DNA of 32,158 nt from DASYAN01 sp036501345 (GCA_036501345.1 DASYAN010000178.1:1-32158); one strand, 5' to 3'; shown: positions 23,370 to 31,680, numbered from the stretch's first letter. Notes: generated from the sequence alone by a model not told the origin. Made by a program: numbers and translations.

Positions 23370-25247
23370 ATGACAACCGAGACTCAGAAAGAAACGTTAG
23401 GTTTTCAGGCTGAAGTCAAGCAATTGCTGGATCTGATGATCCACTCAATGTACAGTAATAAGGAGATTTTTCTTCGCGAGCTTATTTCGAATGCGTCGGA
23501 TGCCATCGACCATCTGCGTTTTGATGCTCTCTCGGATGCCTCGCTTTATGAGAAAGATACCGACTTTAAGATCCGCGTCTCCTACGATAAAGAGGCACGT
23601 ACCATCACGGTGGCTGATAATGGCATTGGTATGACCCGTGCTGAAGTAATTGAAAATATTGGCACAATCGCTAAGTCGGGGACGCGCGAATTCTTCCAGT
23701 CGCTGACTGGCGATCAACAGAAAGATGCTAATCTCATTGGGCAGTTTGGTGTCGGTTTCTACTCGTCCTTTGTGGTTGCCGATAGAGTCACGGTAACTAC
23801 ACGTCGTGCTGGACTTCCTGCTGAAGAAGGTGTTCGCTGGGAGTCTGATGGTCAGGGCGAGTACTCACTAGAGACAGTAGAGAGGTCCTCTCGTGGCACA
23901 GAGGTCGTTTTGCATCTGCGTGAGGATGAAGATGAACTGCTAAATGGGCATCGTCTACGTACCATCATTCGTAAGTATTCCGATCACATTATGTTGCCAA
24001 TTGTGATGAAGGTTGAAGCGGAAGATAAGGACGAGGAAGAAGTTGTTAATAAAGCTTCTGCCTTGTGGACACGCTCAAAAAGTGAAATCAGCGAGCAGGA
24101 GTATAACGAATTCTACAAGCATGTCGCTCACGACTTCACTGATCCACTGGCCTATGTCCATAGCCGCATGGAGGGTACACTGGAGTATACATTGCTCCTC
24201 TATATCCCCTCGCGAGCTCCCTTCGATATGTGGACTCCTGAATTTCACCATGGTGTCAAGCTCTATGTTCGGCGTGTCTTTATTATGGATGATGCTGAGA
24301 AGCTGATGCCTCGCTACATGCGCTTTGTGCGTGGGGTCATCGACTCTAACGATCTCCCTCTGAACGTGTCTCGTGAACTGCTCCAGCAAAATAGGATGAT
24401 CGATACCATTCGCTCCAATTCGATCAAAAAGGTGCTGGGTTTGCTCTCCGATCTGGCGACAAACAATCAAGAGAAGTATGCGACCTTCTGGCAAGAGTTT
24501 GGGCGTGTCCTGAAAGAGGGGCTGCTCGAAGATCATGCGAACTATGAGACGCTGGTGAAACTGTTGCGCTTTACTACCACGACTTCTGGTAGCGAGAAGC
24601 AGGATGTCTCGCTGGAAGACTATGTCAATCGCGTGAAAGAGGGTCAGGATAAGATTTACTATATCGTTGCCGATAGCTACGCGGCAGCCAAGGATAGTCC
24701 TCTGCTGGAGATTTTTAAGAAGAAAGGTATCGAGGTTCTCTTGTTTTTTGAGCCCGTCGATCTGCTGATGACTTCCGAGCTGCATGATTTCAAAGACTTG
24801 CAGTTCCAATCAGTTTCGAAGGGTGAGGTTGACCTGAGTAACCTGGAGGATGAGGAGGAGAAAGCTGAACAGCAGAAAAGTGCGGACGAAGCCAAAGATC
24901 TGCTCACGCGCCTCAAGACAGTTCTGGGCGAGCGGGTCAAAGACGTTCGGACGACGAATCGCCTGACAACTTCGCCAGCCTGTCTCGTGGTGGATACATA
25001 CGGTATTGATCCAAGCCTGAAGCGCCTATTACAGTCAGCTGGGCAGCATGTGCCGGAAGACAAACCGATTTTGGAGATCAACCCACAGCACCCAATTGTG
25101 CTCAAGATCAAAAACGAGACCGATGAGCAGCTCTTTGCCAATTGGGCACATGTGCTCTTTGATCAATCGATTCTGAGCGGTGGCGAGCAGCTCGACAATC
25201 CAGTCACCTTCGTGAGCCGACTCAACGATCTGCTAACACATCTTTAG
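23370..25247 (+). CDS. htpG: HtpG, bacterial Hsp90 chaperone
   Basis: A 625-residue ATP-dependent cytosolic chaperone of the Hsp90 family that remodels client proteins with DnaK. All N-terminal ATP-site motifs are present: FLRELISNASDAIDHLR (catalytic Glu and Mg-binding Asn), DNGIGMT, GTIAKSGTREF and IGQFGVGFYSSF. The middle domain shows RRVFIMDDAEKLMPRYMRFV and the client/ATP loop SRELLQQNRMI. The C-terminal dimerisation domain ends in LNDLLTHL with no EEVD tail, as expected for bacteria. ATG 23370 is chosen because AGGGGAGG ends 6 nt before it; a TTG just upstream is less likely. The gene stands alone, divergent from the jet operon, and ends in a strong terminator. Confidence 0.97.
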   Translation: MTTETQKETLGFQAEVKQLLDLMIHSMYSNKEIFLRELISNASDAIDHLRFDALSDASLYEKDTDFKIRVSYDKEARTITVADNGIGMTRAEVIENIGTIAKSGTREFFQSLTGDQQKDANLIGQFGVGFYSSFVVADRVTVTTRRAGLPAEEGVRWESDGQGEYSLETVERSSRGTEVVLHLREDEDELLNGHRLRTIIRKYSDHIMLPIVMKVEAEDKDEEEVVNKASALWTRSKSEISEQEYNEFYKHVAHDFTDPLAYVHSRMEGTLEYTLLLYIPSRAPFDMWTPEFHHGVKLYVRRVFIMDDAEKLMPRYMRFVRGVIDSNDLPLNVSRELLQQNRMIDTIRSNSIKKVLGLLSDLATNNQEKYATFWQEFGRVLKEGLLEDHANYETLVKLLRFTTTTSGSEKQDVSLEDYVNRVKEGQDKIYYIVADSYAAAKDSPLLEIFKKKGIEVLLFFEPVDLLMTSELHDFKDLQFQSVSKGEVDLSNLEDEEEKAEQQKSADEAKDLLTRLKTVLGERVKDVRTTNRLTTSPACLVVDTYGIDPSLKRLLQSAGQHVPEDKPILEINPQHPIVLKIKNETDEQLFANWAHVLFDQSILSGGEQLDNPVTFVSRLNDLLTHL

Positions 25248-25274
25248 AGCTGTTTTGCTTCTTAATCAATAACC

Positions 25275-25313
25275 AAGAACGTGGGTAGTCTTTCTTCTAC
25301 CCACGTTCTTTTT
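25275..25313 (+). terminator. intrinsic terminator of htpG
   Basis: A perfect 14-bp stem, AAGAACGTGGGTAG with CTACCCACGTTCTT, an 8-nt loop and a short T-run directly after. It starts 28 nt past the htpG stop codon. Confidence 0.92.
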
Positions 25314-25333
25314 CGTAGATTTGTTTATTGGAG

Positions 25334-25339
25334 TATAAT
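25334..25339 (+). promoter_or_regulatory. possible -10 for a leaderless DUF6941 transcript
   Basis: A perfect TATAAT 6 nt before the chosen ATG. The -35 region (near 25310-25316) is poor and overlaps the T-run of the htpG terminator. Confidence 0.35.
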
Positions 25340-25345
25340 GGTAGT

Positions 25346-25759
25346 ATGGAAGAAGCTACCATCAACTTTTTACATCTCTGTGATGCGGCAAATATTGATA
25401 GCTTGGGAAAGATTAGCATTCTAGGCATTTTTGGGAAAATATTTGTTCCAGATCTTGCTGGTACGCTTGTCAAATTTACCATTGTTGTGAGCCTTACCAT
25501 CCAAGATCTCGGTACTGCTGGCAGATGGGTCACAATAAAGATATTTGGGCCGGACGGTGAAGAACTACGAACACGAGAACCTATTGCTGTTGATCTTGAA
25601 ACTGAGCATGTAATATTGGAGAAAGGAAGAGATGTTAACTTATTTCTCGATATTACGAGCTTCACATTTCGCGATTTTGGGGAACATGTCCTCAAGGTAT
25701 ACTTTAATGATGAAGAAATTGGTAATCAGATTTTTATAGTTGCAGAAGGGAACAAGTAA
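25346..25759 (+). CDS. DUF6941-like protein
   Basis: A 137-residue soluble protein. The text LCDAANIDSLGKISILGIFGKIFVPD followed by alternating strands (FTIVVSLTIQD, VTIKIFGPDGEEL) and a closing GEHVLKVYFNDEEIGNQIF looks like the DUF6941 family, a small beta-sandwich of unknown role that often begins with 'fCD.a..d..GKlsilGiF'. ATG 25346 is chosen by family alignment. A TATAAT lies only 6 nt before it (25334-25339), so the transcript may be leaderless; a GGAG is present but 12 nt away. The next gene starts 2 nt after its stop, so the two form an operon. Confidence 0.65.
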   Translation: MEEATINFLHLCDAANIDSLGKISILGIFGKIFVPDLAGTLVKFTIVVSLTIQDLGTAGRWVTIKIFGPDGEELRTREPIAVDLETEHVILEKGRDVNLFLDITSFTFRDFGEHVLKVYFNDEEIGNQIFIVAEGNK

Positions 25760-25761
25760 CG

Positions 25762-26091
25762 ATGTACCTAACATCCACCTTTGCCACAGCGAGTAAGCTA
25801 TCTCCATGCCTAAAAGAGGTACAATACTCCAATGCAGTTCATAAGGATTTTAGTACCACAGTGGAAGAACAAAAGCCTCATCCTGCCAACATCAATTCTA
25901 TTGAAGTTCCTGATGAAGAGAAAAACATACCTGGAACACTTGCTTTATTAAAACTGGCGAAATGGGCTCAAGAACAACAATTTGAATGGAAGGGGAGTCC
26001 CAACGTTGGTATTAACCACGATGCCTATTTTATAGAAGCAGCACAAGAAGCATTAGAAGCAAAAAGGAAAGTATCTGAATTTGAAATTTAG
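25762..26091 (+). CDS. small antitoxin-like protein upstream of PIN toxin
   Basis: A 109-residue hydrophilic protein that I cannot assign to a family. The first half is polar and probably unstructured. The second half (LALLKLAKWAQEQQFEW...DAYFIEAAQEALEAKRKVSE) is amphipathic helix. Its place just before a PIN toxin gene suggests an antitoxin. In support, the codons for QEALEAKR recur at 26174-26200 immediately ahead of the toxin, where they end in TGA 8 nt before the toxin ATG, the layout expected of a true antitoxin end. The present gene therefore appears to be a copy or hybrid whose 3' end no longer abuts the toxin. AAGGG lies about 11 nt before the ATG, and its stop lies inside a terminator hairpin. 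Confidence 0.55.
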   Translation: MYLTSTFATASKLSPCLKEVQYSNAVHKDFSTTVEEQKPHPANINSIEVPDEEKNIPGTLALLKLAKWAQEQQFEWKGSPNVGINHDAYFIEAAQEALEAKRKVSEFEI

Positions 26092-26210
26092 GCAAAAATA
26101 GCCTAAATTTTTCCTGGTAAGGGTCTTGAGTGCTGTCTTCAATAAATGGGTGTAAATGCTCTATAAAGTGTATCAAGAAGCATTGGAAGCAGAAAGGTGA
26201 ACCTCTGAAT
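26044..26210 (+). repeat. 37-bp duplicated antitoxin-toxin junction
   Basis: The segment 26044-26080 recurs at 26174-26210 (offset 130 bp) with seven mismatches. Both copies share CAAGAAGCATTxGAAGCAx and TCTGAAT. The right copy includes a TGA stop and the ATG of the PIN gene; in the left copy the equivalents are AAA and ATT. Confidence 0.7.
26084..26112 (+). terminator. hairpin terminator overlapping antitoxin-like stop codon
   Basis: A perfect 10-bp stem, AAATTTAGGC with GCCTAAATTT, a 7-nt loop and a following TT. The left arm contains the TAG stop. It would separate the upstream genes from the PIN toxin transcriptionally. Confidence 0.6.
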
Positions 26211-26628
26211 GAACACAATTGTAGATAGTGATGCACTTGTAGGGTTGTTTGATATCAAAGATCTTCATAATAAAGAAGCACAAAGGATTCTTGAAGAGCT
26301 TAAGAGACAACAGATAAACACGCTTGTTCTCCCCACTACTCTAACCGAATTTACAGCACTATTCGCTTATAAGGTGAATATGCGAGAAGCGCAGGATACT
26401 ACTGATAAAATAATCGACTTTGGTATGTCAATCATAGAGATTCGAGAAGAACTGACAATGGAAGCACTAGCTATATATAAAAAACAAGGTTCAGCCAAAG
26501 AGACTCTTTTTGATTGTTTTGTCATGGCAGCAGCGAAAATGCTAGAAATTAGATATATTTTTTCGTTTGATAAAGGTTACAAAAAGCAAAAGAATGGCTT
26601 CTCGCTTATCTCGGATCTCTTGTTATAG
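26209..26628 (+). CDS. PIN-domain ribonuclease, VapC-like toxin
   Basis: A 139-residue single-domain PIN protein. The four acidic active-site residues are all present: Asp6 (IVDSDALV), Glu47 (LTEF), Asp102 (LFDCFVMAAAK) and Asp121 (IFSFDKGY). They should bind Mg and cleave RNA, as in VapC toxins. Length and order are normal for the family. The start ATG follows AAAGGTGA at about 7 nt. Upstream lie an antitoxin-like gene, a terminator and a duplicated junction, so this toxin may now be expressed apart from its antitoxin, or the antitoxin may act from a separate transcript. Confidence 0.85.
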   Translation: MNTIVDSDALVGLFDIKDLHNKEAQRILEELKRQQINTLVLPTTLTEFTALFAYKVNMREAQDTTDKIIDFGMSIIEIREELTMEALAIYKKQGSAKETLFDCFVMAAAKMLEIRYIFSFDKGYKKQKNGFSLISDLLL

Positions 26629-26677
26629 TCTCCAAACTTGCCTCAGTGGCTCGTTAGCTCCAGACTGAATTAGCACC

Positions 26678-26706
26678 TTGCACGTTTTATGCCTCTGTGA
26701 TATATA
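26678..26706 (+). promoter_or_regulatory. promoter of the copper-chaperone gene
   Basis: TTGCAC (26678-26683), a 17-bp spacer and TATATA (26701-26706). The predicted start point, near 26713, abuts the CsoR-like operator. Confidence 0.5.
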
Positions 26707-26715
26707 TGTCTATAT

Positions 26716-26733
26716 CCTATCCAGGGGGGTAGG
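26716..26733 (+). promoter_or_regulatory. CsoR-like copper operator
   Basis: CCTATCC-A-GGGGGGTAGG is a G-tract pseudo-dyad of the kind bound by CsoR/RcnR-family repressors (CCTAxCC / GGGGTAGG halves). It lies just downstream of the promoter and 27 nt before the HMA start, so repression relieved by Cu(I) is likely. No csoR gene is in the window. Confidence 0.55.
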
Positions 26734-26759
26734 GACTAGAATAACAGGAGAAGAAACCA

Positions 26760-26978
26760 ATGGCGGAAGTACAAGAAGTCGTGCTCTCAGTTCCCGATGT
26801 GAGCTGTCAGCATTGTGTTAATACAATTCACAAAGCATTAGGAGTGCTACCTGGAGTGGAAACGGTCTCGACCGATCTTCCAACAAAGACTGTGCACTTG
26901 CATTATGATCCCAGCCAAGTCACGCTGAATCAGGTTGAGGCTACGCTGGATGACGCAGGATATACTGTCGCTCACTAG
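26760..26978 (+). CDS. CopZ-like HMA copper chaperone
   Basis: A 72-residue single HMA domain (beta-alpha-beta-beta-alpha-beta). The metal loop is VSCQHC with Cys16 and Cys19, followed by the usual helix NTIHKALGVLPGVETVST, strand KTVHLHYDPSQV and the closing DDAGYTV. Such proteins carry Cu(I) in the cytosol to P-type ATPases or repressors. The start ATG follows AGGAG at about 8 nt. No copper ATPase gene is adjacent, so the chaperone stands alone here behind a copper-type operator. The cupredoxin lipoprotein 14 kb away is the only other copper protein in the window. Confidence 0.93.
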   Translation: MAEVQEVVLSVPDVSCQHCVNTIHKALGVLPGVETVSTDLPTKTVHLHYDPSQVTLNQVEATLDDAGYTVAH

Positions 26979-27026
26979 CCTGCTACAGTATACAAATTCC
27001 TTGTTTCCCTCTACCCAGCAGCTATG

Positions 27027-29027
27027 TTAATGGCTGGTCAGCGGCGTCACGACAAAGTTGTCGAACTGAGCATTGATCCAGTGGCCGACTTGAATACCCA
27101 CCAGCCCAACCTGGTAAGAAGAGTTATGCACATCTGCCAGGGGAGTATTATCAATCGAAGCCTGGATTGCGCCTTTCTGCACGCTCAAGGTGAGGTGATG
27201 CCAGGTATTGAGTCCAAAGGAGGTCTTACCAGAGGCTAGTGTGGTCATATGCCCAGAAGAACTCTCTCTGAAGAGTTTCCAGCTGCCAGTATTGGTAATG
27301 CGCAGATGATAGCCAATAACATGACTGCCGGTTTGCTTGCCTGTGTCGCTGATCAGGTCAATGTAGCCTGACTGCTTCATCAGGGCATCTGTGCTCACTT
27401 GGTAATTGGTCCAGTGAGGGTCTCCAACTACTGTTAAGGGATCGGGACCCTTCATCCAGGCAATAGGAGCCTTGGTGATTACCTGCTGTAGACACATGCC
27501 GCTACGTCCACCGTCGCAGGAAGCTGTCTCGTAAGCACCATTAAGCGTTGAGAAATAGTGGGGAATCTGCCCAGCACTGTAGCTCTCGAAGTTATCGCTG
27601 TAGGGCAATCTCAATCGGGACGAGGCAGGTGATGTTGCTGTACCCTTACTCTGACCGGATGTGGTGGTCAGGCTATAAACGTAGTCTGGCTGCAGCGTTA
27701 GTGAGAACGAGCCATTGCTGGGCGTGATATCCTGCTGGTGCACAAACCAGTCACTGTCCTTTGATGATTTGAGGTTAGTAGCCCAGACATGTACTACACC
27801 AGTTGAGAGCCCGTTGATCACCTGGAAGTTGGCCGTCTGAGCGGCGGTTGCAGATGTGGTCTCAATGTATGTGCTATAATCTCTGCCGTTGCTTGACTTG
27901 AGCGAAACATAGCTCCCATATTTGCGATTTCCTTGCAGGTAGCCGGAGGCGCTATCGATGAACTGCCAACCAGGCTCAGCAAACTGGGTCATCTGGGCCA
28001 CAACCCAAAGACTTTTCCCAAGATTATAGTCGCCAGACCAGGGTTGATTGGCCTGCATTAGCCCATCGCCAGCATGGGGCAGCGTATTATACCATGCATC
28101 TACCAAGGCCCAGTTGATCGTTGCGGTAATTCTGTCGTCAATGTAGCCATGTGTGATGGTTTGAGCTAGAGCTGCAGCGCCAGTATTATAATTGCCAGAC
28201 CCGGCTTCGCTTTGCCAGATGGGCTTGTTCAGGCTCTGCGCACTCGCATCGCTTTGACAAGGATTCGTCACAGTTCCGTTGTAGGCACAGGGGTAGTGCC
28301 CGCCCACTATATCAACAGCCTGATTAAACGTTTGATCATTTTGCATGTCAGCCGCGACACTCCATACATCACGGCCAGTATTGTCATCGGCGACGATCTG
28401 CGTGGTTAAGCCATTGCTCTGGAGAGCCTTCTTGAGGTTTTCATACCAGATCTTATTATAGCCTTTCTCATTCCAACCACCAATGTAGTCGATGTGCAGA
28501 TTATGGTCAGATTGGGCATGTTTGAGCCAGTTAATGATATAGTTGATATTGTCCTGTGACCAGAAGCCCCCCTTGAACCAACTTGGAGCGCCCCATTCTA
28601 GACCATAGAGCTTGATATTAGGGTTGCGTGCCTTGGCTTGCTCCATCAACCACCATTCATAGCCTCGGTCATAATTCTGGTCGGTGGGAGTACGCTGAGC
28701 ACTAGCTTCTGCCCCTTCGGTAGTGTCTGTATCGCTGCCAATCTCTACCTTGAGAATTTGTAAGTTGGCTCCATAGTTCGGTTTGAATAGGTAATCAAGG
28801 ATTTGCTGCTGCTGTTGTGGTGGATAGTCGATCAGCAGACGTGAGGTGCCGCCTTCGCTCACAGCGCCAATACCATCGAAGGTTCTTCCACTGCCATGAC
28901 CGTCAATAGAAATATTCGTGACCGTGGGTAGTTCCAGAGGGTGGATTGTGTCTACGGTAACGATACCAACGCTGAAGATAAGAGTAACGATAATGATCGA
29001 AATGATAGGTCGTAGACGTTGCATCAT
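27027..29027 (-). CDS. GH59 galactocerebrosidase-like secreted enzyme
   Basis: A 666-residue enzyme resembling galactosylceramidase (GALC, glycoside hydrolase family 59), which removes beta-galactose. The N-terminus is a signal or anchor helix (LRPIISIIIVTLIFSVGIV). The catalytic TIM barrel opens with FDGIGAVSEGGTSRLL, then ILDYLFKPNYGANLQILKVEIG and YDRGYEWWLMEQAKARNPNI, all close to GALC. Candidate acid/base is Glu187 (GGWNEKGYN) and nucleophile Glu274 (IWQSEAGSGN). A beta-domain follows, then a C-terminal lectin-like sandwich (about 480-666: DNFESYSAG...WHHLTLSV...FDNFVVT), as in GALC. ATG 29027 is chosen because it directly precedes the signal; a TTG 40 codons upstream is less likely. GAAGGA lies about 11 nt ahead. 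The natural substrate is unknown. Confidence 0.88.
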   Translation of the reverse strand: MMQRLRPIISIIIVTLIFSVGIVTVDTIHPLELPTVTNISIDGHGSGRTFDGIGAVSEGGTSRLLIDYPPQQQQQILDYLFKPNYGANLQILKVEIGSDTDTTEGAEASAQRTPTDQNYDRGYEWWLMEQAKARNPNIKLYGLEWGAPSWFKGGFWSQDNINYIINWLKHAQSDHNLHIDYIGGWNEKGYNKIWYENLKKALQSNGLTTQIVADDNTGRDVWSVAADMQNDQTFNQAVDIVGGHYPCAYNGTVTNPCQSDASAQSLNKPIWQSEAGSGNYNTGAAALAQTITHGYIDDRITATINWALVDAWYNTLPHAGDGLMQANQPWSGDYNLGKSLWVVAQMTQFAEPGWQFIDSASGYLQGNRKYGSYVSLKSSNGRDYSTYIETTSATAAQTANFQVINGLSTGVVHVWATNLKSSKDSDWFVHQQDITPSNGSFSLTLQPDYVYSLTTTSGQSKGTATSPASSRLRLPYSDNFESYSAGQIPHYFSTLNGAYETASCDGGRSGMCLQQVITKAPIAWMKGPDPLTVVGDPHWTNYQVSTDALMKQSGYIDLISDTGKQTGSHVIGYHLRITNTGSWKLFRESSSGHMTTLASGKTSFGLNTWHHLTLSVQKGAIQASIDNTPLADVHNSSYQVGLVGIQVGHWINAQFDNFVVTPLTSH

Positions 29028-29379
29028 GCTTATCGTGGTCCTTCTTTTGATGAATGCATTGTAGGAGAAGCTTGCAAGTTTCTCTAGGGAGAAAGAGGGA
29101 CAATCGTCTCTTTGAGCCTGCAGATCATGCCATTTTGAGCTAGACAAACCGTTTCGCTAGCACCATCTATTACACTTGTAGCAGAACTACGGTAAGAGGC
29201 TGCATGCGATCAATCTAGCTGAACTGCATAAAGTTTCCTGAACGCGATTCTTCCTAATTGTTGACTTTGCCTAAATAGAACAGAAATGTTACAGTACTTG
29301 AAAAGCATATGCCGGAGGAAAGAATATAGCCAAGGAAAGTCAGGCCAAACCATGTGGCAGCCACACCGAAAAGCTTCAC

Positions 29380-31566
29380 ATGAGTGATGAGATAGAGATG
29401 GAAGAAGTACTTAGATACAATCAACAACAACCTCATCCATATATTGAGAGTTGTTCAGATATTGTTGCATTCATCAATGCAGAGCAGAAGTTGACTTATG
29501 TAAGTCCTTCTATTACTTCCAATATGGGATATTTTCCTGAAGAAATCGTCGGCTGTCACGCACTGGTGCTGGTTCATCCTGATGACCTTAACACCTTGCA
29601 GCGATTGTTAGGAGAGCTAGAGCAAACGCCCGGTAAGAGCGTGAGTGCTAAATCTCGTCTCTATTGTAAAGATGGCTCATGGCGATGGTTTGAAGGAACG
29701 GGAACGAATTTGCTCCATGTGCCTGCTATAGCTTCCATAGTCGCCAATTTCCACGATATTACCGAACAGAAGTTAGTACCGCACTTGAATTGGAGTGAGA
29801 TGGATGAGTCTGGACACTTCGTCCAATTCTTTGAAAGTGACGAATTCCTCTTGGACTCGTTGAGTGAATTTGTCGGTATAGATCTCGGCGCAGGTAATGT
29901 CTGCATCGTTATAGCCACCAAGGCCCATCGAGAGAGTCTTGAAGAAAGATTGAAGGCCAACGGACTGGACCTAGCCCACACGCAAGGTAAGTACATCTCG
30001 CTAGATGCAGCCGAGACGCTCTCGAAGTTCATGGTTGATGGATTGCCAGATTCGGACCGCTTCACCGAGGTCATTGGAAGCATGGTTGTGCAAGCGGGCA
30101 AGGACCGACGCCAGGTAAGAATCTTTGGGGAAATGGTTGCGCTACTCTGGATGGAGAGAAATCAGGTTGCCGCGCTCCGCTTAGAAGAACTCTGGAATGA
30201 TCTGTGCCACACCTCTCATCACTTTTCGCTCTTGCTCTTTTGTGTCCACTCGATGCCCAGCTTTGCCGGGGAAGTGTACGGGGTGCAATTCATCAAGATT
30301 TGCCAGCAGCACTCTCATGTCATCCCTGACGAGAGCTACACAACACTAGTTAGCCTGGACGAACGTCTCCGTGCCATTGCTCTACTACAACAAAAAGCGT
30401 ATTCTCTTCAGGAAGAACTATTCGAACGAAAGGCTGCAGAAGAGTGCTTGCATCTTGCAGAAAATGCATTGCAAGCAAATGAAGAGCGCTTTCGCGTCCT
30501 GGCTAATCAATCTCCCATCATGATCTGGCAGTCCGATACCACAGGGGCTGCGGCACATGCTAATGCCAGTTGGTGCCAGTTTACTGGTCTCTCGGAGGAG
30601 GAGGCCCTGGGAAATGGGTGGATAAGTGCCGTCCATCCAGAAGACCGCGACACCGTTTTACACCTCTGGATGCAGGCTGTGACAACCCACGCTCCTTATC
30701 ATGCACAGTTTCGTTTACGTCGCTCTGATGGAATATACCGGAATGTTCTGGTCTACGGATACACCAGTTCCGATCCAGAGGGCACTTTTACAGGCTACAT
30801 TGGCACAATTCTGGACATTACCGAACAAACAGAACTCGAAACCCAGCGTGAAGCCTTTGTTAGTATGATCACACACGAATTAAAAACACCACTGACCATT
30901 TTGCAAGGAAACGTCCAATTGGCTCAACGTAGTCTGACCCGGTTGCTCAGCCGGAAGGAGCAGTTCCTACCGGAGCAGCAGCGTGTACTGGAAAAAGTAC
31001 TGGACATGCTCAATCGCTGCCAACAACCCTTGCAGATGGAAGATCGTATGATCAATGACCTGCTGGATAGTTCACGCATGCAAGAAGATAAATTGGAGTT
31101 GCGCCTAGCTTTCTGCGATCTAGCAGGGCTGGTATCTAATACCATACAAGATTATCAGGCAACCCATCCCTCTCGTCTGATCACGCTAGAACTGCCAGAA
31201 CAAGAAGCGCCTCAGGTCTATGCAGACTGCGATCGCCTCCAGCAGGTACTCAGTAATTATCTGACCAATGCCCTCAAATTTTCTCCGGACACCGAGCCTG
31301 TACACGTCGGACTTTCATGTGAGGCAGGAAATATACGAGTCTGGGTACAGGATCATGGACCGGGCTTATCTTATGAGCAGCAACAACATGTCTGGAAGCG
31401 ATTTTACCAGGTATCCCAACCCTCGATCCAGAGCGGATCACAAGTAGGTCTAGGTCTGGGCCTCTATATTTGTCAGCAACTTATTAGCAGACAACAGGGG
31501 CAAGTAGGGGTTGAGAGTGCACCGGGATGCGGAGCTACTTTCTGGTTCACTCTTCCCCTTGCTTGA
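29380..31566 (+). CDS. PAS-MEDS-PAS hybrid sensor histidine kinase
   Basis: A 728-residue soluble sensor kinase with no membrane helix. The order is: PAS with PAC end (about 20-133, IVANFHDITEQK), a MEDS/DcmR-type sensory domain (about 145-310, HFVQFFESDEFLLDSLSEFVG...GKYISLDAAETLSKFM), a coiled linker (325-365), a second PAS/PAC (about 367-485, IGTILDITEQTELE), HisKA with the phospho-acceptor His499 (MITHELKTPL), and HATPase_c with N-box (SNYLTNALKF, near 625), G1 (DHGPGLS, near 659) and G2 (GLGLGLYI). MEDS domains are thought to sense small hydrocarbon derivatives. No response regulator is adjacent, so it is an orphan kinase. ATG 29380 is the only start in frame after an upstream stop, though its ribosome site is weak. 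Confidence 0.9.
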   Translation: MSDEIEMEEVLRYNQQQPHPYIESCSDIVAFINAEQKLTYVSPSITSNMGYFPEEIVGCHALVLVHPDDLNTLQRLLGELEQTPGKSVSAKSRLYCKDGSWRWFEGTGTNLLHVPAIASIVANFHDITEQKLVPHLNWSEMDESGHFVQFFESDEFLLDSLSEFVGIDLGAGNVCIVIATKAHRESLEERLKANGLDLAHTQGKYISLDAAETLSKFMVDGLPDSDRFTEVIGSMVVQAGKDRRQVRIFGEMVALLWMERNQVAALRLEELWNDLCHTSHHFSLLLFCVHSMPSFAGEVYGVQFIKICQQHSHVIPDESYTTLVSLDERLRAIALLQQKAYSLQEELFERKAAEECLHLAENALQANEERFRVLANQSPIMIWQSDTTGAAAHANASWCQFTGLSEEEALGNGWISAVHPEDRDTVLHLWMQAVTTHAPYHAQFRLRRSDGIYRNVLVYGYTSSDPEGTFTGYIGTILDITEQTELETQREAFVSMITHELKTPLTILQGNVQLAQRSLTRLLSRKEQFLPEQQRVLEKVLDMLNRCQQPLQMEDRMINDLLDSSRMQEDKLELRLAFCDLAGLVSNTIQDYQATHPSRLITLELPEQEAPQVYADCDRLQQVLSNYLTNALKFSPDTEPVHVGLSCEAGNIRVWVQDHGPGLSYEQQQHVWKRFYQVSQPSIQSGSQVGLGLGLYICQQLISRQQGQVGVESAPGCGATFWFTLPLA

Positions 31567-31650
31567 TACATTCAGCACAAGCATTCCACCTTGCAGGCTC
31601 CGCCATAACTCGACGTAAAAATGACGTACACACCTCCTACTTCTACCTCA

Positions 31651-31680
31651 TTGACAACTCGTCATTTCTTGATTTATAAT
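31651..31680 (+). promoter_or_regulatory. near-consensus sigma-70 promoter of the MarR gene
   Basis: TTGACA (31651-31656), an 18-bp spacer and TATAAT (31675-31680), both hexamers perfect. The dyad at 31681-31723 begins at the next base, a position well suited to repression. Confidence 0.8.

Noticed and set aside
24075..24809. 244-codon leftward frame inside htpG
   Set aside because: It is antisense to a highly conserved Hsp90 gene, with no independent support.
29028..29147. 40-codon N-terminal extension of the GH59 enzyme from a TTG
   Set aside because: The extension is polar and would bury the signal helix. ATG 29027 sits directly before the signal peptide with a ribosome site.
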